Shown one piece after another: positions 27,443 through 35,513 of a stretch of DNA of 40,385 nt. The stretch comes from an uncultured Lachnospiraceae bacterium. GTDB taxonomy: Bacteria > Bacillota > Clostridia > Lachnospirales > Lachnospiraceae. The stretch spans positions 1 to 40,385 of the forward strand of contig CANPXP010000024.1 of the NCBI GenBank assembly GCA_947586255.1. Direction: 5' to 3'. The notes beneath the pieces were generated by a model. The model was not told where the DNA came from. It was given only the letters and a program-made list of their open reading frames with translations, and did not search any database. The position numbers and the translations under genes are program-made. The first letter of the stretch is position 1; each line of letters opens with the position of its first letter.

Positions 27443-29374
27443 ATGGCGAAAGCAAATACGGAAAATAATTACGACGCCTCCAGCATCACCGTCCTGGAAG
27501 GGCTTGAGGCGGTCCGCGTGCGGCCCGGCATGTATATCGGCAGCGTTTCCACAAAAGGGCTGAATCATCTGATTTATGAGATTATGGACAACGCCGTGGA
27601 CGAGCATCTGGCGGGGTATTGTTCCGAGATCCGGGTGACACTGGAGGCGGACGGCTCCGCCACCGTGTCGGACAACGGGCGGGGAATTCCCGTGGGGATG
27701 CACGAGAAGGGTATGAGCGCCGAGCGTCTGGTGTTCACGACGCTCCACGCGGGCGGCAAGTTTGACAACGAGGCCTACAAGACCAGCGGCGGCCTGCACG
27801 GCGTCGGTTCCTCCGTGGTGAACGCGCTGTCCGCGCACATGCACGTGACGGTTAAGACGGGCGGATTCATCTATGAGGACGACTATGAGCGGGGCATTCC
27901 GACGCTGGAGCTGGACAACGGTCTGCTGCCCGTGACCGGTAAGACGAAGGAGACGGGCACGACCATCAATTTCCTGCCGGACGACACGATCTTTGACAGG
28001 ACCAGATTCAAGGAGGATGAGGTCAAGAGCCGCCTGCACGAGACGGCATACCTGAATCCGGAGCTGACGATCATCTACGAGGATAAGCGCGGCGAGGAAA
28101 TCGAGCATGTCGAGTATCACGAGCCGGAGGGGATCATCGGCTTCATCAAGGACATGAATAAATCCAGGGAAGCGATTCACGACGTGATCTACTATAAGGG
28201 GGAGGCAGAGGGGATCACGGTGGAGGTCGCTTTTCAGTACGTGAACGAATTCCACGAGAACGTGCTGGGCTTCTGCAACAATATCTACAACGCCGAGGGC
28301 GGCACGCACCTGACGGGCTTTAAGACCATGTTCACCAATGTGATTAACACTTATGCCAGAGGGCTGAACATCCTGAAGGAGAAGGACGTCAACTTTACCG
28401 GCGCGGACGTGCGCAACGGCATGACGGCGGTGGTTTCCATCAAGCACCCCGATCCGCGCTTCGAGGGGCAGACCAAGACGAAGCTGGACAATCAGGACGC
28501 CGCCAAGATCGTGAGCAAGGTGACGGGAGACGAGATCGTGCGCTTTTTTGACCGCAACCTGGATACGCTGAAAAGCATTATCGGCTGCGCGGAGAAGGCG
28601 GCGAAGATCCGCAAGACGGAGGAGAAGGCCAAGACCAACATGCTGACCAAGCAGAAATTCTCCTTCGACTCCAACGGAAAACTTGCCAACTGTGAGTCTA
28701 AGGACGCCTCCAAATGCGAGATTTTCATCGTGGAGGGCGATTCCGCGGGAGGCAGCGCCAAGATGGCCAGGAACCGCATGTATCAGGCGATCCTGCCGAT
28801 CCGCGGCAAGATCTTAAATGTGGAGAAGGCGAGTATCGACAAGGTCCTGGCCAATGCCGAGATCAAGACGATGATCAACGCCTTCGGCTGCGGTTTCTCC
28901 GAGGGCTACGGCAACGATTTCGATATCAGCAGACTGCGCTACGACAAGATTATCATCATGGCCGATGCGGATGTGGACGGCGCACACATCTCCACGCTGC
29001 TTCTGACGCTGTTCTATCGTTTTATGCCGGAACTGATCTACGAGGGGCATGTCTATATCGCTATGCCGCCGCTCTACAAGGCGATGCCGAGCAAGGGCGA
29101 GGAGGAATACCTCTACGACGACACGGCGCTGGAGCGGTACCGCAAAAGGCACAAGGGGCCCTTTACCCTGCAGCGCTACAAGGGACTCGGCGAGATGGAC
29201 CCGGAGCAGCTCTGGGAGACGACGCTCGACCCGGAGAGGCGGCTTCTCAAGCTGGTGGAGATCGAGGACGCCCGCATGGCCAGCGAGATGACGGAGCTTC
29301 TGATGGGCACGGACGTGTCGCCGAGGAAGGCTTTTATCTACAAGAACGCGCTGGAGGCGGAACTGGATGTCTGA
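27443..29374 (+). CDS. parE: Type II DNA topoisomerase subunit B (ParE/topoisomerase IV, or GyrB paralogue)
   Basis: The 643-residue ATPase subunit shows VLEGLEAVRVRPGMYIG, the Bergerat-fold motifs EIMDNAVDEHLAG and DNGRGIPVG, and GGLHGVGSSVVNALS. The TOPRIM domain has IVEGDSAGGSAKMARNR and DADVDGAHI, and the C-terminus has the QRYKGLGEMDPEQLWETT motif. With the A subunit it passes one duplex through another, in topoisomerase IV chiefly to unlink daughter chromosomes. I favour ParE over GyrB because no dnaA, dnaN or recF lies nearby and the A subunit has no canonical GyrA box. The distinction is not secure from sequence alone. Confidence 0.9.
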   Translation: MAKANTENNYDASSITVLEGLEAVRVRPGMYIGSVSTKGLNHLIYEIMDNAVDEHLAGYCSEIRVTLEADGSATVSDNGRGIPVGMHEKGMSAERLVFTTLHAGGKFDNEAYKTSGGLHGVGSSVVNALSAHMHVTVKTGGFIYEDDYERGIPTLELDNGLLPVTGKTKETGTTINFLPDDTIFDRTRFKEDEVKSRLHETAYLNPELTIIYEDKRGEEIEHVEYHEPEGIIGFIKDMNKSREAIHDVIYYKGEAEGITVEVAFQYVNEFHENVLGFCNNIYNAEGGTHLTGFKTMFTNVINTYARGLNILKEKDVNFTGADVRNGMTAVVSIKHPDPRFEGQTKTKLDNQDAAKIVSKVTGDEIVRFFDRNLDTLKSIIGCAEKAAKIRKTEEKAKTNMLTKQKFSFDSNGKLANCESKDASKCEIFIVEGDSAGGSAKMARNRMYQAILPIRGKILNVEKASIDKVLANAEIKTMINAFGCGFSEGYGNDFDISRLRYDKIIIMADADVDGAHISTLLLTLFYRFMPELIYEGHVYIAMPPLYKAMPSKGEEEYLYDDTALERYRKRHKGPFTLQRYKGLGEMDPEQLWETTLDPERRLLKLVEIEDARMASEMTELLMGTDVSPRKAFIYKNALEAELDV

Positions 29375-29393
29375 CGCGGGAAGGAGCAGCAAT

Positions 29394-31631
29394 ATGGACG
29401 ACAGGATCATCAAAACCGAATACTCTGACATCATGCAGAAATCTTTTATCGATTATGCCATGAGCGTCATTATCGCGAGAGCGCTGCCGGACGTGCGGGA
29501 CGGCCTGAAGCCCGTGCAGCGCAGAACCCTGTACGATATGTATGAACTGGGCATACGCTACGACAGACCTTACCGCAAGGCGGCGCGTATCGTGGGCGAC
29601 ACGATGGGTAAGTACCATCCCCACGGCGACAGCTCCATCTACGAGGCGCTGGTCGTCATGGCGCAGGACTTCAAGAAGGAGCTGCCGCTGGTGGACGGGC
29701 ACGGCAATTTCGGCAATATTGAGGGCGACGGCGCGGCAGCCATGCGTTACACCGAGGCGCGGCTGGCACAGATCACACAGGAGGCGTTTCTGGCCGATCT
29801 GGACAAGGACGTGGTGGACTTCGTCCCCAACTTTGACGAGACGGAGAAGGAACCCGGCGTCCTGCCCGTGAAGATACCGAATTTCCTCATCAACGGCTCC
29901 GAGGGAATCGCGGTGGGCATGACCACCAGCACGCCGCCCCACAATCTGGCGGAGGTGATCGAGGCGACCAAGGCCTACATGCTGGACGAGAACATTACGA
30001 CGCGGGAGCTGATGCGGTATGTGAAGGGACCGGATTTCCCCACCGGCGGCATCGTCATCAACGAGGACGAGCTGGAGGAGATCTACGAGACGGGCACCGG
30101 CAAGATCAGGCTGCGCGGCAAGGTGGAGGTGGAGAAAGCCAAGGGCGGCAGGATCAATCTGGTGATCACGGAGATCCCCTACACCATGATCGGCGCCAAC
30201 ATTGCCAAGTTCCTGACGGATGTGGCGGCGCTTGCGGAGACGAAGAAGACGCAGGATATCGTGGATATCACCAACCAGTCATCCAAGGAGGGAATCCGCA
30301 TCGTTATCGAGCTGCGCAAGGACGCGGATGTGGAGAATTTCAAGAATCTCCTCTACAAGAAGACGCGGCTGGAGGACACCTTCGGCGTGAACATGCTGGC
30401 CATCGCCAACGGCAGGCCGGAGACGATGGGCTTAAAGCAGATTATACAGGAGTGCGTCAAGTTCCAGTATGAGGTCGCCGCCAGAAAATACAGCAATCTT
30501 CTGGAGAAGGAGCTGGAGCGCAAGGAGATTCAGGAAGGGCTCATCCGGGCGTGCAATGTGATCGATCTCATCATCGAGATCCTGCGCGGTTCCAAGGACA
30601 GAAATATGGCGAAGGCCTGTCTGATCGAGGGCAAGACCGATGGCATCCGCTTTAAATCCAAGGAGTCCAAGATCATGGCGGCACAGCTCATGTTCACGGA
30701 GAAGCAGGCGAACGCGATCCTGGACATGCGCCTGTACAAGCTGATCGGCCTGGAGCTGGAGGCGCTGATCGCCGAGCACGAGGAGACGATGGCCAACATC
30801 TACCGCTATGAGGATATTCTGGCAAGAAGGGATTCCATGGCGCAGGTCATCATCAATGAGCTGAATGAGATCAAGGAGCGCTACAAGCGGCCCAGACGGA
30901 CGCAGATCACTACCCAGAGCGAGGCGGTCTATGTGGAGAAGCCGCTCGAGGAGATGGATATCGTATTCCTGATGGATCGTTTCGGCTACGCCAGAACGAT
31001 CGACACCGCCACCTACGAGAGAAATAGGGAGGCGGCGGACGCCGAGAACAGGTATGTGTTCATCTGCAAAAATACCGGCAAGGTATGCCTTTTTACAAAT
31101 ACAGGACAGCTTCACACGCTGAAGGTGACGGATCTTCCCATGGGAAAGCTGCGCGACAAGGGCGTGCCCGTGGACAATATCAGCAATTACGACTCCGCCA
31201 GGGAGAGCATTGTCTATGTGGCCAGCCAGAGCGACTTGAATCTCTACCGCGTGATCTTCGCCACGAAGCAGGCTATGCTCAAGGTGGTGGACGGCGGAGA
31301 GTTCGATGTGGCGAAGCGGACGGTGGCGGCGACGAAGCTGCAGGAGGGCGACGAAGTCGTGAGCGTCGCGACGCTCAAGGAGCAGCGCAATATCGTGCTG
31401 CAGTCCGCGGAGGGTTACTTCCTGCGCTTTGCGGTGGAGGAGATTCCGGAGAAGAAGAAGGGAGCCATCGGCGTGCGCGGCATGAAGCTGGGCGCAAAGG
31501 ACAGCGTGGAAGCCGTCTACTACACGCAGAACGCCGTGGAGCAGACCATCGAGTACGGCGGCAGACAGCTGGAGCTCAACAGGCTGAAGCCGGGACACCG
31601 CGACAGCAAGGGCGTCAAGGTCAGGATTTGA
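29394..31631 (+). CDS. parC: Type II DNA topoisomerase subunit A (ParC/topoisomerase IV, or GyrA paralogue)
   Basis: I chose ATG 29394, seven bases after AAGGAG, giving 745 residues; an ATG at 29367 overlapping the parE end is less likely. The breakage-reunion domain shows YAMSVIIARALPDVRDGLKP, HPHGDSSIYEALVVMAQDF and the catalytic tyrosine in AAMRYTEARL. The quinolone-determining stretch has Ser and Glu at the key positions, as in susceptible enzymes. The C-terminal beta-pinwheel is short, and where gyrase has a QRRGGRG box this protein reads KKKGAIGVRG (near 31452-31481). That favours a decatenating rather than supercoiling enzyme. Confidence 0.9.
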   Translation: MDDRIIKTEYSDIMQKSFIDYAMSVIIARALPDVRDGLKPVQRRTLYDMYELGIRYDRPYRKAARIVGDTMGKYHPHGDSSIYEALVVMAQDFKKELPLVDGHGNFGNIEGDGAAAMRYTEARLAQITQEAFLADLDKDVVDFVPNFDETEKEPGVLPVKIPNFLINGSEGIAVGMTTSTPPHNLAEVIEATKAYMLDENITTRELMRYVKGPDFPTGGIVINEDELEEIYETGTGKIRLRGKVEVEKAKGGRINLVITEIPYTMIGANIAKFLTDVAALAETKKTQDIVDITNQSSKEGIRIVIELRKDADVENFKNLLYKKTRLEDTFGVNMLAIANGRPETMGLKQIIQECVKFQYEVAARKYSNLLEKELERKEIQEGLIRACNVIDLIIEILRGSKDRNMAKACLIEGKTDGIRFKSKESKIMAAQLMFTEKQANAILDMRLYKLIGLELEALIAEHEETMANIYRYEDILARRDSMAQVIINELNEIKERYKRPRRTQITTQSEAVYVEKPLEEMDIVFLMDRFGYARTIDTATYERNREAADAENRYVFICKNTGKVCLFTNTGQLHTLKVTDLPMGKLRDKGVPVDNISNYDSARESIVYVASQSDLNLYRVIFATKQAMLKVVDGGEFDVAKRTVAATKLQEGDEVVSVATLKEQRNIVLQSAEGYFLRFAVEEIPEKKKGAIGVRGMKLGAKDSVEAVYYTQNAVEQTIEYGGRQLELNRLKPGHRDSKGVKVRI

Positions 31632-31646
31632 CAGGGGACAGGACAT

Positions 31647-32207
31647 ATGAGAGTGATAGCGGGAACCGCGAGAAGCCTGCGGCTGAAGACGCCGGAAGGC
31701 ATGGATACAAGACCGACCACGGACAGGATCAAGGAGACGCTGTTCAATATGCTGCAGCCCGATCTGCCGGACGCGGTGTTTGTCGATTTGTACAGCGGCA
31801 GCGGCGGCATCGGTATCGAGGCCCTGAGCCGCGGCGCGCGGCACGCCTACTTCGTGGAGAACAATAAGAGCGCCATCGCCTGCATCACGGACAATCTGCG
31901 CTTTACAAGACTGGCGGACCGCGCCACCGTCCTGAAGCAGGACGCGCTTGCGGCGCTGCAGAGTATTCACGAGAAGGAGGCGGATATCGTTTTCATGGAT
32001 CCGCCCTACGGCTTTGGATACGAGAGGGCAGTCCTGCAGTGCCTGCGGCAGGCGTCCTACGTGACGGCGCACACGCTGATCGTCATAGAGGCGTCTCTTG
32101 ACACGGATTTTGGCTGGCTGCCGGAGTTGGGCTTTCAGACAGTCAAAGAAAAGCGCTATAAGACCAACAAGCATGTATTCTGCCGCAGACAAGTGCCCGC
32201 CGTATAG
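31647..32207 (+). CDS. rsmD: 16S rRNA (guanine966-N2)-methyltransferase
   Basis: RsmD methylates G966 of 16S rRNA using SAM. The 186-residue protein starts with the typical MRVIAGTARSLRLKTPEG and RPTTDRIKETLFNML, has the SAM-binding strand VDLYSGSGGIGIEALSRGA, and the catalytic DPPYG motif (Asp118). It is 15 bases after parC and probably the last gene of that transcript. In many Firmicutes rsmD is directly followed by coaD; here coaD lies 4.6 kb downstream, beyond the module at 32370-36650. Confidence 0.95.
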   Translation: MRVIAGTARSLRLKTPEGMDTRPTTDRIKETLFNMLQPDLPDAVFVDLYSGSGGIGIEALSRGARHAYFVENNKSAIACITDNLRFTRLADRATVLKQDALAALQSIHEKEADIVFMDPPYGFGYERAVLQCLRQASYVTAHTLIVIEASLDTDFGWLPELGFQTVKEKRYKTNKHVFCRRQVPAV

Positions 32208-32220
32208 GTCCCCAGAGATA

Positions 32221-32251
32221 ACTTTTCACGACGCACAGGAGACTTTTCACG
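32221..32251 (+). repeat. Ten-base direct repeat spaced 21 bp upstream of the STAS gene
   Basis: ACTTTTCACG occurs at 32221-32230 and again at 32242-32251. The centre-to-centre distance of 21 bp is two DNA helix turns, so a dimeric or paired regulator could bind both copies on one face. It lies about 60-90 bases upstream of the predicted -10. Confidence 0.5.
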
Positions 32252-32283
32252 CCAACGGCTTGTTTTTGGTACTGCAAATGTTA

Positions 32284-32298
32284 TCCTATTGCATAGGA
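32284..32298 (+). promoter_or_regulatory. Palindrome overlapping the -35 region (possible operator)
   Basis: TCCTAT and ATAGGA form a 6-bp inverted repeat around TGC. The predicted -35 element TTGCAT (32289-32294) lies inside it, so a bound protein would compete with RNA polymerase. Confidence 0.45.
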
Positions 32299-32319
32299 GT
32301 CTATACCGTTTATTATAAT
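32289..32319 (+). promoter_or_regulatory. Predicted promoter of the STAS/phosphotransferase/MATE-ATPase/acyltransferase module
   Basis: A perfect TATAAT is at 32314-32319. The best -35 is TTGCAT at 32289-32294, giving a long 19-base spacer. Suboptimal spacing and an overlapping palindrome suggest an activated or repressed promoter. Confidence 0.6.
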
Positions 32320-32369
32320 GCTGAAAAGCAGACAGACCCCATTTTATTTCAATGCGAGGAGGAACGACT

Positions 32370-32675
32370 ATGACGATCGACGGAAAAAAAGAGGGAACGA
32401 CCCTTGGGATCGCTCTGGAGGGACGTCTGGACACGGCGACCGGCCCGGAGCTGGAGAAGTATCTGAAGGAGAATCTGGGAGCGGAAATCACGGAGGTGTG
32501 CTTTGATTTTGAGAAGCTTTCCTATATTTCCAGCGCGGGTCTGCGCATCCTGTTATCGACGCGGAAGCAGGTGGGCGACCGCTCCGGCTCGGTTAAGCTG
32601 AAGAATATGAACGATCTTGTCATGGATATTTTTAACGCGGTCGGATTTGCGGAATTCTTTGAGATAGAGAAGTAG
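32370..32675 (+). CDS. STAS-domain protein, anti-sigma-factor-antagonist-like (SpoIIAA/RsbV type)
   Basis: The 101-residue protein is a lone STAS domain: IALEGRLDTATGPELEKYLK at the start, then FDFEKLSYISSAGLRILLST, which holds the phosphorylation loop with Ser54-Ser55. Ser55 aligns with the serine phosphorylated in RsbV. ATG 32370 lies seven bases after a perfect AGGAGG. In known systems such proteins bind an RsbW/SpoIIAB-type ATPase/kinase and are released by phosphorylation. A kinase domain of that type is present two genes downstream, fused to a MATE transporter. No PP2C phosphatase or sigma factor is in the window. Confidence 0.88.
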   Translation: MTIDGKKEGTTLGIALEGRLDTATGPELEKYLKENLGAEITEVCFDFEKLSYISSAGLRILLSTRKQVGDRSGSVKLKNMNDLVMDIFNAVGFAEFFEIEK

Positions 32676-32726
32676 GAAATTCCGATACTGTCGGACAATT
32701 ATTATATAATCAAGGAGGATATATTG

Positions 32727-33713
32727 ATGGATGAGAAACTGAAACAGGCGATGAGAATGTTGTTGCTGGAGTACTATGATATGGACGTCGCGGAGGCGAT
32801 CTGCAAGTATTCCACACAGAACTATGCGTTTATCTTTCCGGATAAGCCCTACATGATCCGTGTCAGCATGAGCCCGAAGAAGACGAAGAACGAGATTCTG
32901 AGCGAGCTGATGTGGGTCGACGATCTGAAGAGAGTAAAGCAGACGATCTGCGAGCCGGAGCCTTCCCTGCGCAACAAAATCATGGAAGAGTTCGAGATCG
33001 ACGGCACAATGTACCGCGCGAGCATGTTCCGCACCGCGAGAGGAAACGTGCAGACCGCTACGGAGATCACGCCGCTGTTCTTTATCTGTGTGGGCGATCT
33101 GCTCGGCATCATACACAAGACCAGCGCGGAAGAGCAGGCGCTGGGTATGCACTACCAGAGGCAGACCAAGCAGGAGAACTTTGACGCGCTGAAGGCGGCC
33201 TGCTGGGACAGACTGAGCGATCAGGCCAAGGACAAGATTACGCAGATCGAGTCGGAAATTGAGGCTATGCCCAAGGAGATGGGCGTCTACGGTCTTATAC
33301 ACGGCGATTTCCACCTGAATAACTTCTTTGTGGAGGCCAACAATATCTGGCTTTTCGATTTTGACAGCTGCGGCTATGCGCACTATCTGTACGATGTAGC
33401 CACGTTTATCACGGACTGCCTGCAGAAGGGATATATGAAGGGGAAGGACTGCCGCAAGGTCGTGTTCGAGGATATCCTGCCTTACTTCAAGATCGGATAC
33501 TGCCTGAATAAGGAGTGCGACGAGCACTACTGGGATAATCTGGAGGTCTTCATAGAGTATCGAATTGCGGTGACGGTACTGGCGCTGCAGGACATCAAGG
33601 AATGCGGAGTCAGCGATCATCTGGATGACATCAAGCGCTACTACGAGATGCTGCTGGTTGCCGATAACTGTCTGGATGAAATGACACGTTTGTCAATAGG
33701 AGCCGGAAAATGA
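32727..33713 (+). CDS. Phosphotransferase of the APH/choline-kinase fold, substrate unknown
   Basis: The 328-residue protein has a kinase-like fold with the Brenner motif LIHGDFHLNN (His192, catalytic Asp194, Asn199) and the Mg-binding WLFDFDSCGYAHYLYDVATF (Asp211). These match the aminoglycoside phosphotransferase/homoserine kinase/choline kinase group. The N-terminal nucleotide-binding lobe is recognisable but divergent (YAFIFPDKPYMIRVSM). It starts at ATG 32727, eight bases after AAGGAGG. Its stop overlaps the next start as ATGA, so it is translationally coupled to the MATE fusion gene. Substrate could be a small molecule that is exported, a sugar or a lipid head group; nothing in the sequence decides. 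Confidence 0.85.
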   Translation: MDEKLKQAMRMLLLEYYDMDVAEAICKYSTQNYAFIFPDKPYMIRVSMSPKKTKNEILSELMWVDDLKRVKQTICEPEPSLRNKIMEEFEIDGTMYRASMFRTARGNVQTATEITPLFFICVGDLLGIIHKTSAEEQALGMHYQRQTKQENFDALKAACWDRLSDQAKDKITQIESEIEAMPKEMGVYGLIHGDFHLNNFFVEANNIWLFDFDSCGYAHYLYDVATFITDCLQKGYMKGKDCRKVVFEDILPYFKIGYCLNKECDEHYWDNLEVFIEYRIAVTVLALQDIKECGVSDHLDDIKRYYEMLLVADNCLDEMTRLSIGAGK

Positions 33714-35497
33714 GAAACGATTACATTGTAAAAAAAGTATACCAATCCTTCCTGCTGATTTCCATTCTGTCGGCGCTGACGGTCACGGCGGGCATGCTGA
33801 TCGACAATATCGTGATCGGGCAATTCCTCGGAACGGACGCGCTGGGCGCTATGGGTGTAGTCAGCCCGGTCGGGCTGATCTTCTCGGCGGTGGGCAATAT
33901 CTCGTCGGCTGGCGGTACGGCGCTGGCCGCACAGGCGCTCGGAAAGCGTGACAAGGAGAAGCTCAACCAGATTTTCTCCCTGTGCCTCTGGTATGTGTTT
34001 GCGCTGGGCGGTATCCTGACCGTAGTTGGTCTGGTGTTTACGCCGCAGATCGCATCCATCCTCGGCGCCAGGGGGGAACTGGCGGAGCCGACGGTGCAGT
34101 ATCTGAGAGGATATTTCCTGGGAGCGATTCCGACGATCATGATGCCGACGCTGAGCGGTTTTGTAAAGATTGACGGTTCCGCCAAGACGCCGCTTGCCGC
34201 TATGGCGGTGATGTCGATTGCGGACGTCCTTCTCGATCTGGTGATGGCCCTCGTGGTCCGCTGGGGAATGTTCGGTATGGCGCTCGCCACGACGATCAGC
34301 TATTGCCTGGCGGTCGGCGTCTGCCTGCTGCATTTTAAGAAGGATTTCTGCACGTTAAAATTTATCATGCCGAAAAATATCATGCGGCAGATGAGGTCGT
34401 TAGTGGTGTCCGGTGCGCCGACCGCGGTCAGCCGTATCTGCAATACCTTTGAGACGATGATCTTCAACAATCTGCTCGTCACGTTTGTGGGCGTCGGCGC
34501 TGTGACGGCGCTGAATGTCAGGACGCAGACGTATAATATCGCGGGAACCGTCGCGCTGGGCGTCGGACAGGCGCTTCTGCCGGTGGCCGGCATGTTTTAC
34601 GGGGAAGAGGATGAAGGCTCGCTCAAGGATACCATGCGGGTGACGCTGCGGACCGGTTTCGTGCTGTGTATTGTCGTGGCCGTGGCGCTGTTTATCGGGG
34701 CGTCGTTTTTCGGCGGTCTTCTGGGCGTGAAAGATCCGGAAATTATGGAGATGGCCAATATAGCGATCCGCCTGTACGCCGTGAGTATGCCGTTCCAGCT
34801 GTTCAATCTGGTCTGGATGAATTTCTATCAGAGTACCAAGCAGGGCGGGCTGGCGATCATGATATGCGTTCTGCAGTCTTTTGTGTATGCGGTGCTCGCG
34901 GGACTTGGCCTGATACGGCCGCTCGGCAGCAACGGCATCTGGCTGGCTCTCCTGATCGGAGAAGTGCTGACGGCGCTGACGCTGTATATTTATATTGCCT
35001 GCAAAAACAAGAAGGTGAAGATCGGCGTTCCGGATTATATGCTGCTCAGGGATAACTTCGGCGAAGAGGCGCTGCACATGTGGGAACACTCCATCGGAAA
35101 CGATATGGAAGAGGTTATGAAGATCTCCGAGAAGATCACGCAGCACGCCGACGAGGATGAACTGAATGAGGATACAAGAGAACTGCTGCGCATGCTGGCG
35201 CTGATCATAGAGGAGATGGCGGGCAATATCATACAGCATGCCTTTAAAGAGGGAGAGAAGCGGTGGTTTGACTTAAAGATACTGGATAAGGAAGAGTGCA
35301 TGATCGTGCGTCTTCGCGACAACGGGCAGGCATTTGATCCCCGTAAGTATCTGCAGGAGAATAAGGAGGCGGGTCCGGAAGAGAATCTGGGACTGCGCAT
35401 GATCTCAAATCTTGTTTTTGATATGGAATACAGCAGAACGCTCAGCCTGAACAATCTGCTGATCACGGTACAGAAGCAGAGTAGACACCACAGCTGA
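33710..35497 (+). CDS. MATE-family efflux transporter fused to an RsbW/SpoIIAB-like ATP-binding domain
   Basis: The first about 450 of 595 residues form a MATE multidrug-type exporter with about 12 membrane segments (ILSALTVTAGMLIDNIVIGQ; ALGAMGVVSPVGLIFSAVGN). From about 460 to 590 lies a cytoplasmic GHKL ATPase domain of the serine-kinase anti-sigma kind. It has an N box EEMAGNIIQHAF (Glu502, Asn506), G1 box RDNGQAFDPR (Asp537, Gly539) and G2-like NLGLRMI (559-565). MATE proteins are normally about 450 residues and lack this tail. There is no histidine-kinase HisKA part, so STAS or small-molecule regulation is more likely than a two-component role. The STAS gene lies two genes upstream in the same unit. 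Confidence 0.9.
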   Translation: MRNDYIVKKVYQSFLLISILSALTVTAGMLIDNIVIGQFLGTDALGAMGVVSPVGLIFSAVGNISSAGGTALAAQALGKRDKEKLNQIFSLCLWYVFALGGILTVVGLVFTPQIASILGARGELAEPTVQYLRGYFLGAIPTIMMPTLSGFVKIDGSAKTPLAAMAVMSIADVLLDLVMALVVRWGMFGMALATTISYCLAVGVCLLHFKKDFCTLKFIMPKNIMRQMRSLVVSGAPTAVSRICNTFETMIFNNLLVTFVGVGAVTALNVRTQTYNIAGTVALGVGQALLPVAGMFYGEEDEGSLKDTMRVTLRTGFVLCIVVAVALFIGASFFGGLLGVKDPEIMEMANIAIRLYAVSMPFQLFNLVWMNFYQSTKQGGLAIMICVLQSFVYAVLAGLGLIRPLGSNGIWLALLIGEVLTALTLYIYIACKNKKVKIGVPDYMLLRDNFGEEALHMWEHSIGNDMEEVMKISEKITQHADEDELNEDTRELLRMLALIIEEMAGNIIQHAFKEGEKRWFDLKILDKEECMIVRLRDNGQAFDPRKYLQENKEAGPEENLGLRMISNLVFDMEYSRTLSLNNLLITVQKQSRHHS

Positions 35498-35513
35498 AGC
35501 GGGAGGAAATATT

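Noticed and set aside
26633-28447. A 604-codon minus-strand open frame, with similar ones at 30432-32192 and 15392-17062
   Set aside because: They lie opposite parE, parC/rsmD and metH, whose plus-strand products are conserved families; no domain or ribosome site supports the antisense frames.
32370-35497. A standard sigma-factor partner-switch operon
   Set aside because: No sigma factor or PP2C/SpoIIE phosphatase gene is in the window, and the kinase-like domain is attached to a transporter.
33710-35497. Two-component histidine kinase interpretation of the MATE C-terminal domain
   Set aside because: There is no HisKA dimerisation helix or phospho-acceptor histidine motif; the ATPase boxes look like the RsbW/SpoIIAB type.
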